Shown: positions 19,564 to 28,052, numbered from the stretch's first letter. The stretch: 64,000 nt of DNA from Bacillus sp. es.034 (GCF_002563655.1 NZ_PDIY01000001.1:4022501-4086500); one strand, 5' to 3'. Numbers and translations are program-made. Notes: generated by a model from the letters alone, not told the origin.

Positions 19564-20670
19564 CTATTTCTGCAGTATCCCTGCTCCCGTTTCCTGCCAG
19601 ATTTTCTGATGTGAGACAGGAAAAGCATACTTTTCCATTTCGAATGGAGTAACGGCAATCAGTTCGCTTCCTTCTAAAGTACTGCTGTCTACAGATCCGA
19701 CAAACACTTCGATATCCCAAACGATATGGGAGAAGATATGCTGTATCTTTGTGACAACTCCGGCCTTTAAAGAGCAATCCACTCCATACTCTTCTTCCAT
19801 GAGTTGGAGCAATTGCTTCCGTCCGCTGCTTGCATTTCCGACTTCAAAATTAGGGAATTCCCATAAATTAGCGAGCAGTCCCTTCCCGGGGCGTTTATGG
19901 ATCAACACCCGATCATCTTCCGTAAACAGGACCGCTGCCGCCATATTAAGCTTGCGGGCGGATTTTTTCTTCGATTTAATCGGAAGTTCCGTCTGAACAC
20001 CTTCTTCAAAAGCCTGACAGTGCTCACGTACGGGGCAAAGCAGACAGGATGGGGATGTCGGTGTACAGATCAGAGCACCGAGCTCCATCAAAGCCTGGTT
20101 GAAAAAGGAGGGGTTTTCTTTTGAAATCAGCTCCCTCACTGCTTCTTCAAACACTTTTCTGGATGAAGGCTTGGCGATATCAAGCCAAATGGACAAAATA
20201 CGTGAAAATACCCTCATCACATTTCCGTCTACGGCAGGCTCGGGCTTGCTGTAAGCAATACTTAAAATCGCACCCGCTGTGTAAGGACCGACACCTTTTA
20301 AAGAAGAAATTTCTTTTGGTGTATCCGGAACGATTCCTTCATACTTTTCATTCACTTCTTTTACGGCTGTTTGCAGATTCCTGACTCTCGAATAATAACC
20401 GAGGCCTTCCCACGCTTTCAGGACATCCTCCTCATCTGCAGAGGCAAGGGCAGCTATGGAAGGAAATTTCTCGATGAATCGGTTAAAATAAGGGATAACC
20501 GTATCCACCCTTGTTTGCTGAAGCATGATTTCTGACACCCATACTTTATATGGGTCTTGATCCTTCCTCCATGGCAGATCCCGTTGTTCTCTTGAAAACC
20601 ATGAAATCAAATCTATCTGAAATTCCTCACGGTTTATGGTCTGTAAGTGTTTCAGTGGCTCATCTTTCAA
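19564..20670 (-). CDS. mutY: A/G-specific adenine glycosylase MutY
   Basis: Removes adenine mispaired with 8-oxoguanine. It has 368 residues. The helix-hairpin-helix [13 protein letters not shown] is followed by the catalytic Asp in [11 protein letters not shown]. The [4Fe-4S] cluster is C-x6-C-x2-C-x5-C in [17 protein letters not shown]. The C-terminal NUDIX-like lesion-recognition domain starts at about residue 235. A TTG start at 20670 has GGAGG 7 nt upstream. Confidence 0.95.
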   Translation of the reverse strand: MKDEPLKHLQTINREEFQIDLISWFSREQRDLPWRKDQDPYKVWVSEIMLQQTRVDTVIPYFNRFIEKFPSIAALASADEEDVLKAWEGLGYYSRVRNLQTAVKEVNEKYEGIVPDTPKEISSLKGVGPYTAGAILSIAYSKPEPAVDGNVMRVFSRILSIWLDIAKPSSRKVFEEAVRELISKENPSFFNQALMELGALICTPTSPSCLLCPVREHCQAFEEGVQTELPIKSKKKSARKLNMAAAVLFTEDDRVLIHKRPGKGLLANLWEFPNFEVGNASSGRKQLLQLMEEEYGVDCSLKAGVVTKIQHIFSHIVWDIEVFVGSVDSSTLEGSELIAVTPFEMEKYAFPVSHQKIWQETGAGILQK

Positions 20671-20719
20671 TTTTGTACCTCCAGGATGTTAATTGTTGCA
20701 TTGAATAGGGAATAAATAA

Positions 20720-21028
20720 TTAGTACTCTGTTTTTAAACATATAAGGTTTATTTCTTGTAACCCACCGCAAATACATTCATCCAATAATCCAAATAATAA
20801 ATGACGGCGGGACATCCGTAAACGTTTTAACGCATGAAAATGGGATTCTGTCGGAACCACAAAGGTTTCGATATAGCGATTCGAATCATCTTCAGCCTTC
20901 TCCCAATGGAAGTTGAGAGCATCATATTGTGGTAATGACTCTGCGATATCGGTCATAATTTGCTTATATCGAGGCTTTAAATTCTGCTTGATTTCGTATT
21001 CCAAATGTATATGCAAAGTGTTTTTCAT
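20720..21028 (-). CDS. Unrecognised 102-residue protein
   Basis: ATG 21028 has AAGGAG at good distance. The sequence begins KNTLHIHLEYEIKQNLKPRY and ends CICGGLQEINLICLKTEY. It has alternating strand and helix segments, a basic patch LKRLRMSRRH and two close Cys residues, but no signal or membrane helix. The short alpha/beta pattern recalls ferredoxin-like or NIPSNAP-type folds; I cannot assign a family. It sits between mutY and yfhP with its own ribosome site. Confidence 0.65.
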   Translation of the reverse strand: MKNTLHIHLEYEIKQNLKPRYKQIMTDIAESLPQYDALNFHWEKAEDDSNRYIETFVVPTESHFHALKRLRMSRRHLLFGLLDECICGGLQEINLICLKTEY

Positions 21029-21115
21029 TGAAATAATCTCCTTTTAACCATATCATGTTCACCAATGAAACGTTATAAACAAATCTTAGAAATGCGAGCC
21101 AAGGGAGGACTTTTT

Positions 21116-22102
21116 TTGGATACAGGCACTCATATCGTCATGGGCTTCGCTCTCGGGGGATTGGCCACATTAGATCCCGTCGTAGCTGAAAGCGCAGCCA
21201 CTTCTCAAAGTGTGTTGGTCGCAGCCGTGATCGGCTCTCAAATTCCTGACATCGATACCGTATTGAAATTGCGTAATAATGCGGTTTATATTCGTCACCA
21301 CCGGGGGGCGACCCACAGTATTCCTGCGGTCGTTCTCTGGCCACTCTTAATTGTTGCTTGTCTTTATCCTTTTTTTCCAGGTGCCGATTTGCTTCATCTA
21401 TGGATTTGGACATTTGTGGCCGTATTCCTCCATGTATTTGTCGACATTTTCAACGCATATGGGACCCAGGCCATCAGGCCGATCTCGTCGAAATGGGTCG
21501 CTTTAGGAGTCATCAACACGTTTGATGCGATCATATTCGCCATACATGTAGTCGGATTGATTTTGTGGGGTCTGGGTTTACCTCCGGGAAAAACCTTTTT
21601 GGTCATGTACATTGTCATTTTTGCTTACTATGTATTGAGATTCCAGGTTCAAAAAGCCGTGAAAAATGCGGTGAAGCGAAGGATTCCCCAAGCTGAAAAG
21701 ATCATCGTTTCACCGACGATCCGATTTTTCCAGTGGCGCCTTGCGATCGTTACGAAGGAGCATTATTATGTGGCACGGGCATTCAGGCGGTCGATCACGA
21801 TCTTTGATAAATTCGAGCGCGTGGAACTACCTGACAGTCCGATCATCAACGCTGCGAAAAAAGATAAGAATCTGGCTGCCTTCCTCTCCTTTTCCCCTGT
21901 TTACCGCTGGGAAGTGGATGAGTACGATGACCATTATGAAGTCCGCTTCATCGATCTGCGATATCGAAATGACGGACATTACCCATTTGTGGCCCTTGTG
22001 CAGCTCGACAAAGACCTGAACATCGTCAGCTCCTACACAGGATGGGTCTTCAGCGAAGAAAAACTCCGCTCAAAAGTCGACATCGACATTTTAATTGATT
22101 AA
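21116..22102 (+). CDS. yfhP: Membrane-bound metal-dependent hydrolase YfhP (YdjM family)
   Basis: 328 residues with four or five membrane helices in the first 190 residues and a soluble C-terminal half. Likely metal ligands are the His and Asp residues in DTGTHIVMGFALGG, SQIPDIDTV and RHHRGATHSIP. The TTG at 21116 is chosen over ATG 21065: GGAGG lies 7 nt upstream and DTGTH is the usual N-terminus. The substrate is unknown. Confidence 0.88.
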   Translation: MDTGTHIVMGFALGGLATLDPVVAESAATSQSVLVAAVIGSQIPDIDTVLKLRNNAVYIRHHRGATHSIPAVVLWPLLIVACLYPFFPGADLLHLWIWTFVAVFLHVFVDIFNAYGTQAIRPISSKWVALGVINTFDAIIFAIHVVGLILWGLGLPPGKTFLVMYIVIFAYYVLRFQVQKAVKNAVKRRIPQAEKIIVSPTIRFFQWRLAIVTKEHYYVARAFRRSITIFDKFERVELPDSPIINAAKKDKNLAAFLSFSPVYRWEVDEYDDHYEVRFIDLRYRNDGHYPFVALVQLDKDLNIVSSYTGWVFSEEKLRSKVDIDILID

Positions 22103-22107
22103 AGCAT

Positions 22108-22140
22108 TGAGGGACGGACCTTTAAAAGGTCCGTCCCTCA
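22108..22140. repeat. GGGACGGACC-type palindrome, compact copy, acting as terminator
   Basis: GAGGGACGGACCTT, three-base loop, AAGGTCCGTCCCTC: a perfect 14-bp stem between convergent yfhP and yfhJ. It shares its arm with four other elements in the window. Confidence 0.85.
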
Positions 22141-22145
22141 TTACT

Positions 22146-22421
22146 TTAATGTACTAAACCATCATCTTCTTTATCATCAATCAGATGTTTGTATTTCGGG
22201 TTTTGTGCAGCGAATTCATGGATGTGCTCACCGTATGTATTGACCCATTGTCGGACGACTTTCTCCGTCACTGCTTTTCCTTTGTAATCGTAACCTGCTT
22301 TCGCGTATGTCGCTTCGAAATCTTCCCATACAAGTTCAATCCAAGTCCTCGCTTTTTCATACGAAAGCTTATTATTTTTTTCAATTAGCAATTGTGTTAA
22401 TTCGTGGAATGTTGACTCCAT
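22146..22421 (-). CDS. yfhJ: YfhJ family WVELL protein
   Basis: 91 residues. The family mark is TWIELVWEDFEATYAKAGYD, followed by VRQWVNTYGEHIHEF and an acidic end. AGGAGG precedes ATG 22421. It is soluble and helical; function is unknown. Its place near sspK matches B. subtilis. Confidence 0.88.
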   Translation of the reverse strand: MESTFHELTQLLIEKNNKLSYEKARTWIELVWEDFEATYAKAGYDYKGKAVTEKVVRQWVNTYGEHIHEFAAQNPKYKHLIDDKEDDGLVH

Positions 22422-22460
22422 TTTGTCTCCTCCTTTTCCATATATTTAGTTTGTACTTTT

Positions 22461-22490
22461 ATGATAATGTCGACCATTTCTCCCATACTA
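22461..22490 (+). promoter_or_regulatory. Possible forespore (sigma-F/G) promoter of sspK
   Basis: CATACTA (22484-22490) is a perfect sigma-G -10. ATGATAA upstream at about 17 bases is an imperfect -35. The start site would be about 75 bases before sspK. Confidence 0.4.
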
Positions 22491-22572
22491 AGAGTACGTG
22501 GTTAAGCTTAGTTGTGAATCTTTGCTTCTTCACGGTATAAGTCAGTACATTTCACCTTTTAGGAGGCACATT

Positions 22573-22737
22573 ATGCGAAATAAATCGACAGGGTTCCCCA
22601 ACATGAACAACAATAAATTTGAAGGTGAACCGAGAGCAAAGGCGGAATATGCATCTAAAAGGGCTAACGGCACCATCAACACCCATCCTCAAGAACGCAT
22701 GAAATCTTCTGGACAAAGAGATCACGACTCACTTTAA
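22573..22737 (+). CDS. sspK: Small acid-soluble spore protein K
   Basis: 54 residues containing [20 protein letters not shown] and [18 protein letters not shown], matching SspK, a minor forespore DNA- or core-associated protein. AGGAGG precedes ATG 22573. It was missed by length thresholds at its true start but is clearly genuine. Confidence 0.92.
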   Translation: MRNKSTGFPNMNNNKFEGEPRAKAEYASKRANGTINTHPQERMKSSGQRDHDSL

Positions 22738-22768
22738 TACAGTGAAATTTGATTAGGGGGTAGTCACG

Positions 22769-22927
22769 ATGGCAAACATGAAAAACAACTTCTACCGAAA
22801 TAAGTACAGCAGTCCATTTAACAAGGCATTCTACAATCCGAAGCATGCCCATTCTCAGGCAAATGGACAAACCACACAAACTCAAGACTTAATCATTCTG
22901 GAAAACCAGACACGTAAGCGTTCCTAG
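22769..22927 (+). CDS. YpzG-like small protein
   Basis: 52 residues with RNKYSSPFNKAFYNPKHAHS and QANGQTTQTQ, resembling the YpzG family of small basic Gln/Asn-rich, probably spore-associated proteins. AGGGGG lies 8 nt before ATG 22769. It follows sspK by 31 bases and probably shares its transcript. Its stop overlaps the stop of convergent yfhH by four bases. Confidence 0.7.
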   Translation: MANMKNNFYRNKYSSPFNKAFYNPKHAHSQANGQTTQTQDLIILENQTRKRS

Positions 22928-23286
22928 ATCTTCCGAGGTCCGTCCCTCTTGACGGACCTCTCTTTTTTTTCTGCTGCTAAAAGGGAAATGGGTAAAGCTT
23001 CTTCTTTTCCGTCTCCCCCAAGGCGATATCCCCAGGCGAATACTCCATTCAGATAGTCCACTTTGAAATAAGTGCCCGGATCTCCTTCAATCCCATAAAT
23101 CCCGCCAGGCTTATAAGCATCTGGATCCATCAGATAAGCCTGCGCCATAAGGGCCTTTCGCTCCAATACAGCAAACTCATTCACAATCCCCAACTGCTCA
23201 GCCTTTCTGGCCTTCTCCTTCAACGAAGCAATCTCCTGCCTCAACTCATGCTCCGTCATCTCACTATATCTTCTCTCTTGTTCCAT
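22924..23286 (-). CDS. yfhH: YfhH (DUF1811) protein
   Basis: 120 residues. RYSEMTEHELRQEIASLKEK begins a helical N-terminal half. Then come VLERKALMAQAYLMDPD, NGVFAWGYRL and EEALPISLL, the DUF1811 beta domain. ATG 23286 is preferred over ATG 23292, which abuts GAGGTG. The last dozen residues (KRDGPRKI and before) are encoded inside the palindromic repeat at 22935 and look added to the family C-terminus. Function is unknown; the gene is usually near recX. Confidence 0.85.
   Translation of the reverse strand: MEQERRYSEMTEHELRQEIASLKEKARKAEQLGIVNEFAVLERKALMAQAYLMDPDAYKPGGIYGIEGDPGTYFKVDYLNGVFAWGYRLGGDGKEEALPISLLAAEKKERSVKRDGPRKI
22935..22970 (+). repeat. GGGACGGACC-type palindrome with T run
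   Basis: GAGGTCCGTC, loop CCTCTT, GACGGACCTC, then TCTTTTTTTT. It serves as a plus-strand terminator for the sspK transcript and at the same time encodes the 3' end of yfhH. Confidence 0.8.
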
Positions 23287-23330
23287 TCTCATCACCTCTA
23301 CTAATAGTAGTATAGAGAAAATGATACAAT

Positions 23331-23680
23331 AAGAAAAGCGCAAGCGGCTTGGTCAGCCCCGACAAGCATTTCCGAGCAAGCAGATGAGGGCGCTTTTTGC
23401 CCTCAACTGCTTGATTGGAAATGACCTCGAGGGGCTAGCCACTGGAGCTGGACAATAAGAAAAGCGGAGACGACTGGTCAGGCCCGACAAGCATTTCCGA
23501 GCAAGCAGATGAGGGCGCTCTATGCCCTCAAATGCTTGATTGGAAATGACCTCGAGGGACTAGGAGTCGGAGCTGGACAATAAGAAAAGCGGAGGGGCTT
23601 TGCCTTATGACCTCGAGCCTCTAAGCCCCGGAGCTGGACAAAGAAAAGCACTAGCGGCTTGATCAGCCCCGACAAGCATA
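23331..23680. repeat. Tandem array of hairpin repeat units
   Basis: Four head-to-tail units each begin AAGAAAAGC. Units 1 (23331-23456) and 2 (23457-23581) are full length and end GGAGCTGGACAAT. Unit 3 (23582-23640) is internally deleted, and unit 4 (23641-23680) is cut after CCCCGACAAGCAT. Full units hold nested stems CATTTCC/GGAAATG, CAAGCAG/CTGCTTG and TGAGGGC/GCCCTCA. No ORF is supported. The array fills the 410-base gap upstream of the dehydrogenase gene. Confidence 0.9.
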
Positions 23681-23697
23681 AGAAAGGATGATTAATC

Positions 23698-24369
23698 ATG
23701 AATACAGCCCTCATTACAGGCGGAGGCTCAGGCCTCGGGAAAGAATTGGGGAAGCTCCTTAGCCAGCAAGGATATCATATCTTCCTGCTGGGTCGAACAG
23801 AAGACCGTTTAAAGGAAGCTGGAACAGAAATTGAAAACATTGGCGGACAGGTTTCATTTGTCACGTTGGATATACGCTCAGCTCATGACATTCATCAATT
23901 CAGCAGGAATCACCTTAATGATCTTAATGTTGAATTACTCATACATAACGCAGGCGTGGGCTATTTCGGTCCTTTCGAGGATTCAAGTGACGATGAGTTG
24001 ATCAGTATGTTTGAAACCAATGCCCTAGGGCCAATCCGGTTAACGAAGGCACTGCTGCCTCAACTGGAGCAGGAAAGCACGATCATCAATATCATCTCTA
24101 CTGCCGGCCTCAGAGGAAAGAAAAACGAGTCCCTATATGTAGCAAGCAAATTCGCTCTGAGAGGTTTCGGGGAAAGCCTTCAAAGGGAATACGAAGCCAC
24201 GGACCTTCGCATCGTGAATGCTTATATGGGTGGAATGGATACTCCATTCTGGGAAAACAGTGATCATATTAGTGACACGTCAAGGCTTCGCTCTCCTAAA
24301 GAAGTAGCAGAGACGATCGTAAATGAATATCAGGAAAAAGATGAAATCGTCATCGAATCAAAAAAATAA
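23698..24369 (+). CDS. Short-chain dehydrogenase/reductase
   Basis: 223 residues. The Rossmann motif is TGGGSGLGKELGKLL, followed by NAGVGYFGPF and the catalytic Y-x3-K in YVASK, with Ser in ISTAG. It is a classical SDR with unknown substrate. The ribosome site AAAGGAT lies right after the last hairpin repeat unit, so transcription may begin in or cross the array. Confidence 0.88.
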   Translation: MNTALITGGGSGLGKELGKLLSQQGYHIFLLGRTEDRLKEAGTEIENIGGQVSFVTLDIRSAHDIHQFSRNHLNDLNVELLIHNAGVGYFGPFEDSSDDELISMFETNALGPIRLTKALLPQLEQESTIINIISTAGLRGKKNESLYVASKFALRGFGESLQREYEATDLRIVNAYMGGMDTPFWENSDHISDTSRLRSPKEVAETIVNEYQEKDEIVIESKK

Positions 24370-24376
24370 ACATCAA

Positions 24377-24412
24377 AAGGCAGCCTTCTGGTATAGAAGG
24401 CTGCCTTGATTT
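24377..24412. terminator. Bidirectional terminator
   Basis: AAGGCAGCCTTC / GAAGGCTGCCTT between convergent genes. Confidence 0.8.
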
Positions 24413-24824
24413 AAGGAGCAAACGGAAAAAACATAAAGGCCACGAAAAATAATAGCATAGGGACCAAAAACAATGCGAATACATCAATGACCACGACAAA
24501 GGCGATCCATACCCAGCGGATGCCATCCTTTCGTTTTAAAAACTGCTGAATCATCCTGATATTGACCAGAATCAAGATGATTGCCACTCCGAGAAGAAAA
24601 AATGGCACGACCCATTTCCCCATACCCTCAGCAAATCCCTGGTTGTACCACTCCTGCCTGCCTAATGAATAGAAGTCCGTTTGCACTTTAATCATCAATT
24701 CACCTATGAGAAATAGGAGGGCAGAACCAATCACTATTCCTCCGGCGTAAAGCTTGAATTTCCTCCCTGTCCCAATGAGAAGTGGCAGGGTAACAACAAC
24801 AAACAGGATCGCAACAATTTCCAC
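24411..24824 (-). CDS. Unrecognised membrane protein with four helices
   Basis: 137 residues. Hydrophobic segments lie at about 2-16, 25-42, 70-88 and 105-130. The only polar loops are LIKVQTDFYSLGRQEWYNQG and a short basic stretch. GTG 24824 follows AGGAAGAG. I do not recognise the family. It lies downstream of recX with a 40-base gap, so the two may be co-transcribed. Confidence 0.7.
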   Translation of the reverse strand: MEIVAILFVVVTLPLLIGTGRKFKLYAGGIVIGSALLFLIGELMIKVQTDFYSLGRQEWYNQGFAEGMGKWVVPFFLLGVAIILILVNIRMIQQFLKRKDGIRWVWIAFVVVIDVFALFLVPMLLFFVAFMFFPFAP

Positions 24825-24864
24825 TGAACTCTTCCTTTCCCCATCCCTTTAATAATGAACAAAA

Positions 24865-25671
24865 TCACTCTTCATTTTCTTTTAATTCTTCCAACAGCCT
24901 TTCAATGTCTTCCATTGAAAATCCTTTTCGATACAGCGTTTGTTTCATTTTCTGTACATACTCATATCCATCATATTTTGAACTGAGTTTTCTGTGTGCC
25001 TTCAACCCCTGATGATAAACCGCATCCCATCTCTCATCATCATCCCGTTCGGATTCGACCGTTTCCCATACGATTTTCATGACTGAGCCCGGATACCCTT
25101 TCCTCATCATGTTTTGTTCAACCTTCTGCTTGGCAATCATCTTGGAATCTTTACGATATTTATGAAGGAGCTTTTCTGTCAGGGCGACGGCTTTTTCTAC
25201 CTGCTTTTCTTGTGTGAAAGCGGCCAGGGCTTCTTCAATATGGGAATCCCCTACGCCCTTTCTCCTTAATTCCCCACGGATCCAAGTCGGGCCCTTGTCA
25301 GCCGTATTCATCTGGGTACCGACAAACGCGTGGGCGAATTCTAAATCATTGATGTATTTAATCTCATTTAATTTATGAATGACTTCCTGAATGACCCCTT
25401 CCTCCGGGTCTCCTTCCTGGAGGTGATCACGGATTTCCTTTTCCGTTCTCATCCGGTAAGCCAGATATTGAATGGCTTTATTAAATGCTTTTTTGACATC
25501 GTCTTCATATTGGAGCTCCGAAATTTCGAGCTCATCCACCTCCAGCCCTTTTCTGAGCTGAAACTTAGCAAGCACCGCTTCATCGACACTGAAAGAATAT
25601 TTTCCATCTATAAATAAATTGTAACGCTCATCGTTCTTCACTTGCTTCGTTATTTTCGTAATCTTACCCAT
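24865..25671 (-). CDS. recX: Regulatory protein RecX
   Basis: RecX modulates RecA filaments. It has 268 residues, with three-helix repeats: KAIQYLAYRMRTEKEIRDHL, then WIRGELRRKGVGDSHIEEAL, then further repeats to the C-terminus. This is the longer Bacillus (YfhG) form. ATG 25671 is chosen because AGGAGG lies 8 nt upstream; the upstream GTG is inside that site. Confidence 0.92.
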   Translation of the reverse strand: MGKITKITKQVKNDERYNLFIDGKYSFSVDEAVLAKFQLRKGLEVDELEISELQYEDDVKKAFNKAIQYLAYRMRTEKEIRDHLQEGDPEEGVIQEVIHKLNEIKYINDLEFAHAFVGTQMNTADKGPTWIRGELRRKGVGDSHIEEALAAFTQEKQVEKAVALTEKLLHKYRKDSKMIAKQKVEQNMMRKGYPGSVMKIVWETVESERDDDERWDAVYHQGLKAHRKLSSKYDGYEYVQKMKQTLYRKGFSMEDIERLLEELKENEE

Positions 25672-25762
25672 ATTTTCCACCTCCTTTTAATCCTAACACA
25701 TTCAACATATGTTTTTTATTCTGAAGATAGGTAAAATAATAAGTATAACTGGAGGGATGATG

Positions 25763-26668
25763 ATGAAGATTGCCATAACAGGTGGAACAGGTTTTGTCGG
25801 CAAGGCTCTGACTGAAGAACTTCTCAACCACCAACATGAAGTGATGATCCTGACCCGAAATCCGGATAAATACAATGCTCGGCCAGGTGTGACGTATGTG
25901 AAATGGCTATCCGATGGGGCAAGACCCGAAGAGGAGCTCGAAGGAATTCACTCCTTCATTAATCTTGCGGGAGAGTCCATCAATAGCGGAAGATGGACCG
26001 AAGAACGCAAGAAACGGATCATCAACAGCCGGATCAACTCAACCCGGGAAGTCATCAATATCATAAAAGCATTGAAAGAGAAGCCCGCCTGCCTTATCAA
26101 TGCAAGCGCAATCGGCTATTACCCCTCTTCCAAGACGAATACGTATACGGAATCCTCAACCGAAACTGCAGACAATTTCCTGGGAGAAACCGTTCAAATA
26201 TGGGAAAAGGAGGCAGCCAAAGCCACCCAAATCGGCATTAGGGTAGCCTTTACGCGATTCGGCATCATTCTCGGCAAGGAGGAAGGCGCCCTTCCACGGA
26301 TCGCCCTTCCCTATAAAATGTTTGTCGGGGGGACTGTTGGGTCTGGTGAACAGTGGATGGCGTGGGTTCATATTAAAGATATTGCGCGGGCCGTGCATTT
26401 TGTAGCCGAAACAGAGGGGATTGCAGGACCTGTTAATGTCACCGCTCCTTCTCCCGTCACTATGAAAGAATTCGGAAAAACACTCGGGACAGTCATTGAG
26501 AGACCCCACTGGATACCGGTCCCATCCCTTGCTTTAAAAGTGGCGATGGGTGAAATGAGCGCACTCGTACTGGAAGGACAAAGAGTCTTACCGGCTGTCC
26601 TCTCAGAACACGGTTTTCAATTTCAATTTCCGGAATTGAAAAGTGCCCTCATGGATATTTATAAGTAA
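25763..26668 (+). CDS. yfhF: TIGR01777 NAD-dependent epimerase/dehydratase family protein YfhF
   Basis: 301 residues. The Rossmann motif is ITGGTGFVGKALTEEL. INLAGESINSGRW, SASAIGYYP and a DUF1731-type C-terminus define the SDR39U1/YfhF group. Three ATGs lie in a row; the third (25763) is best spaced from GGAGGG and matches homologues. It is divergent from recX with the short gap typical of this locus. Substrate is unknown. Confidence 0.9.
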   Translation: MKIAITGGTGFVGKALTEELLNHQHEVMILTRNPDKYNARPGVTYVKWLSDGARPEEELEGIHSFINLAGESINSGRWTEERKKRIINSRINSTREVINIIKALKEKPACLINASAIGYYPSSKTNTYTESSTETADNFLGETVQIWEKEAAKATQIGIRVAFTRFGIILGKEEGALPRIALPYKMFVGGTVGSGEQWMAWVHIKDIARAVHFVAETEGIAGPVNVTAPSPVTMKEFGKTLGTVIERPHWIPVPSLALKVAMGEMSALVLEGQRVLPAVLSEHGFQFQFPELKSALMDIYK

Positions 26669-26739
26669 GTCACAGGTATGTCCCTTTCTTTTAACGGCAA
26701 AAATAGAAGTAATCTTGAAAAGAAGGGATGTACATAGAA

Positions 26740-26865
26740 ATGGATAATAAGAAAAAGAAAGACAAAAACAAGTCGGTTCTATCAAGTGCTCAGGAAGTAA
26801 CGTACTCAAGGGAGTTCAAAGCAGCAGATCGTGCAGGCGGTTTCAGTTCCAAAGCCCACAGATAG
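26740..26865 (+). CDS. yfhE: YfhE family protein
   Basis: 41 residues: a Lys-rich start, then LSSAQEVTYSREFKAADRAG and a basic end. It matches B. subtilis YfhE in size, motif and place between yfhF and yfhD. AAGGGATG precedes ATG 26740. Function is unknown. Confidence 0.85.
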   Translation: MDNKKKKDKNKSVLSSAQEVTYSREFKAADRAGGFSSKAHR

Positions 26866-26907
26866 ACAATTATTACCTAACTAAAAGCCCTTACTTTGAA
26901 GAAAGAT

Positions 26908-26947
26908 AAAGGTACAGGTCCCAAAGGGATCCTGTACCTTTATTTTT
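26908..26947 (+). terminator. Terminator after yfhE
   Basis: AAAGGTACAGG / CCTGTACCTTT, then ATTTTTT. Confidence 0.85.
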
Positions 26948-26969
26948 TAACCAAAAGGGGATGTTGATA

Positions 26970-27155
26970 TTGGGAAGATCACGCGGCCATAGCAAAAGAG
27001 GAAACAAAAACAGCCTGCCACAAACACCCGCTCAGCTCAAATCTGACGGTGTTGACGAAGAGTTCTCACGAGAACTTGCCGACCAGGCAGATATGGAAGC
27101 ACAAGCCCGGGCGAACTCTGCAAACCAGCGGACACGGGTGAAGAAAAACCAATAG
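26970..27155 (+). CDS. yfhD: YfhD family protein
   Basis: 61 residues starting MGRSRGHSKRGNKN at a TTG codon placed 9 nt after AAAAGGGG; the ATG at 26961 touches that site. SDGVDEEFSRELADQADMEA follows. It is basic and acidic in blocks and likely unstructured. It matches B. subtilis YfhD in place. Function is unknown. Confidence 0.82.
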   Translation: MGRSRGHSKRGNKNSLPQTPAQLKSDGVDEEFSRELADQADMEAQARANSANQRTRVKKNQ

Positions 27156-27200
27156 TGAATCCCGTTAGTTAAAAAGTCGGGTTTGAGGAATTCAGCTTTA

Positions 27201-27236
27201 AAAGAGCCCCACGCTGTGACAGCATGGGGCTCTTTT
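27201..27236. terminator. Bidirectional terminator after yfhD
   Basis: AAAGAGCCCCA / TGGGGCTCTTT with a 13-base loop, between yfhD and the DoxX remnant. Confidence 0.8.
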
Positions 27237-27250
27237 CATATCCTAAACGT

Positions 27251-27628
27251 TCACACGACAATTGCCTTCTTGTGCTTTCTGTCATGTTGGGTGATCATCT
27301 GTTTCAAGTAGGGAATCACCCAATGGTCAGCTCCCCAGTAGTAGGCTCCTCTACCTGCAAAGAGTAGGATGATGGCCGCTGTGTAAAGGATGGGGTTCGT
27401 GCTGACAGTCCCCGCCAGTAAGAAATTCAGGTTCATAAATGCACCTGCGAGAAGAGTCGGAATGGTCATGAATCCAATAATCAACCCTACACCTACCAAC
27501 ATTTCTCCCCAAGGAATCAAGACATTGAACAGTTCTACGTTCGGTAAAGCAAATCCTTCCAAGAATTCTGCATACCAGCCTTGTACGGCCGGATGATCTC
27601 CTGTCGTTAAATTCCAGCAAACCTTCAC
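27251..27628 (-). pseudogene. DoxX family membrane protein lacking its N-terminus
   Basis: The 125-residue frame matches the middle and end of DoxX proteins: DHPAVQGWYAEFLEGFALPN, IPWGEMLVGVGLI, and three remaining membrane helices. Complete relatives have about 40 more N-terminal residues with the first helix (a YLGWxW-type segment). Only a GTG is available (27628), with no ribosome site, and a hairpin sits exactly at the breakpoint. Most likely this is a deletion remnant, though a shortened product cannot be excluded. Confidence 0.65.
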
Positions 27629-27661
27629 CTGTCAAAAATCAACGGGATTTTAACAGGTGAA
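27624..27661. other. Long hairpin at the DoxX breakpoint
   Basis: TTCACCTGT and ACAGGTGAA are perfectly inverted, with AAAATC/GATTTT extending the stem toward a short loop. There is no T run. It lies between the VOC gene and the truncated DoxX frame. Confidence 0.7.
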
Positions 27662-27678
27662 CAGCCGGTTGTCTGTAG

Positions 27679-28020
27679 TTAACTCTCTCGACTCAAATCA
27701 ATGATCCGGATTAAATTTTCACTATCATCTTGATATATGGCATATCTTCCTGGTGGGATATCACATGGAGTTTTAATGAAATGGAGCTTTTCCTGATGTT
27801 GTTCATAATATTCATCCACGCTGTCTACGATAAAAATTCCGCCTGGTCCTAATTCCGGCTCATCATTTTCAATCATTAGTTGAATATCCGTACCCGGCAG
27901 CCTAAGGGCAATCGTATGATCTCCTTCTCTCCAAGCTTCTTCAAAGCCTAAAGTGTCACGATAATAATTGAGTAATTTTCTTAAATCAGTTACAGGATGA
28001 CACAGAAATGCCAGTTTCAT
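27679..28020 (-). CDS. VOC (glyoxalase/dioxygenase-fold) protein
   Basis: 113 residues with one beta-alpha-beta-beta-beta repeat pair: MKLAFLCHPVTDLRKLLNYY, DTLGFEEAW, GGIFIVDSVDEYYEQ, CDIPPGRYAIYQDD. Such proteins often bind a metal and detoxify or bind antibiotics or aldehydes. ATG 28020 follows GAGGTGGAG. It is divergent from tetR across tandem operator-like repeats, so the TetR protein probably controls it. Confidence 0.85.
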   Translation of the reverse strand: MKLAFLCHPVTDLRKLLNYYRDTLGFEEAWREGDHTIALRLPGTDIQLMIENDEPELGPGGIFIVDSVDEYYEQHQEKLHFIKTPCDIPPGRYAIYQDDSENLIRIIDLSRES

Positions 28021-28052
28021 ATACTCCACCTCAATTGATATTTTTACCAAAA

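Noticed and set aside
23331..23680. Possible CRISPR array
   Set aside because: Units are about 125 bp, contiguous, with no spacers, and vary by internal deletion; no cas genes are in the window.
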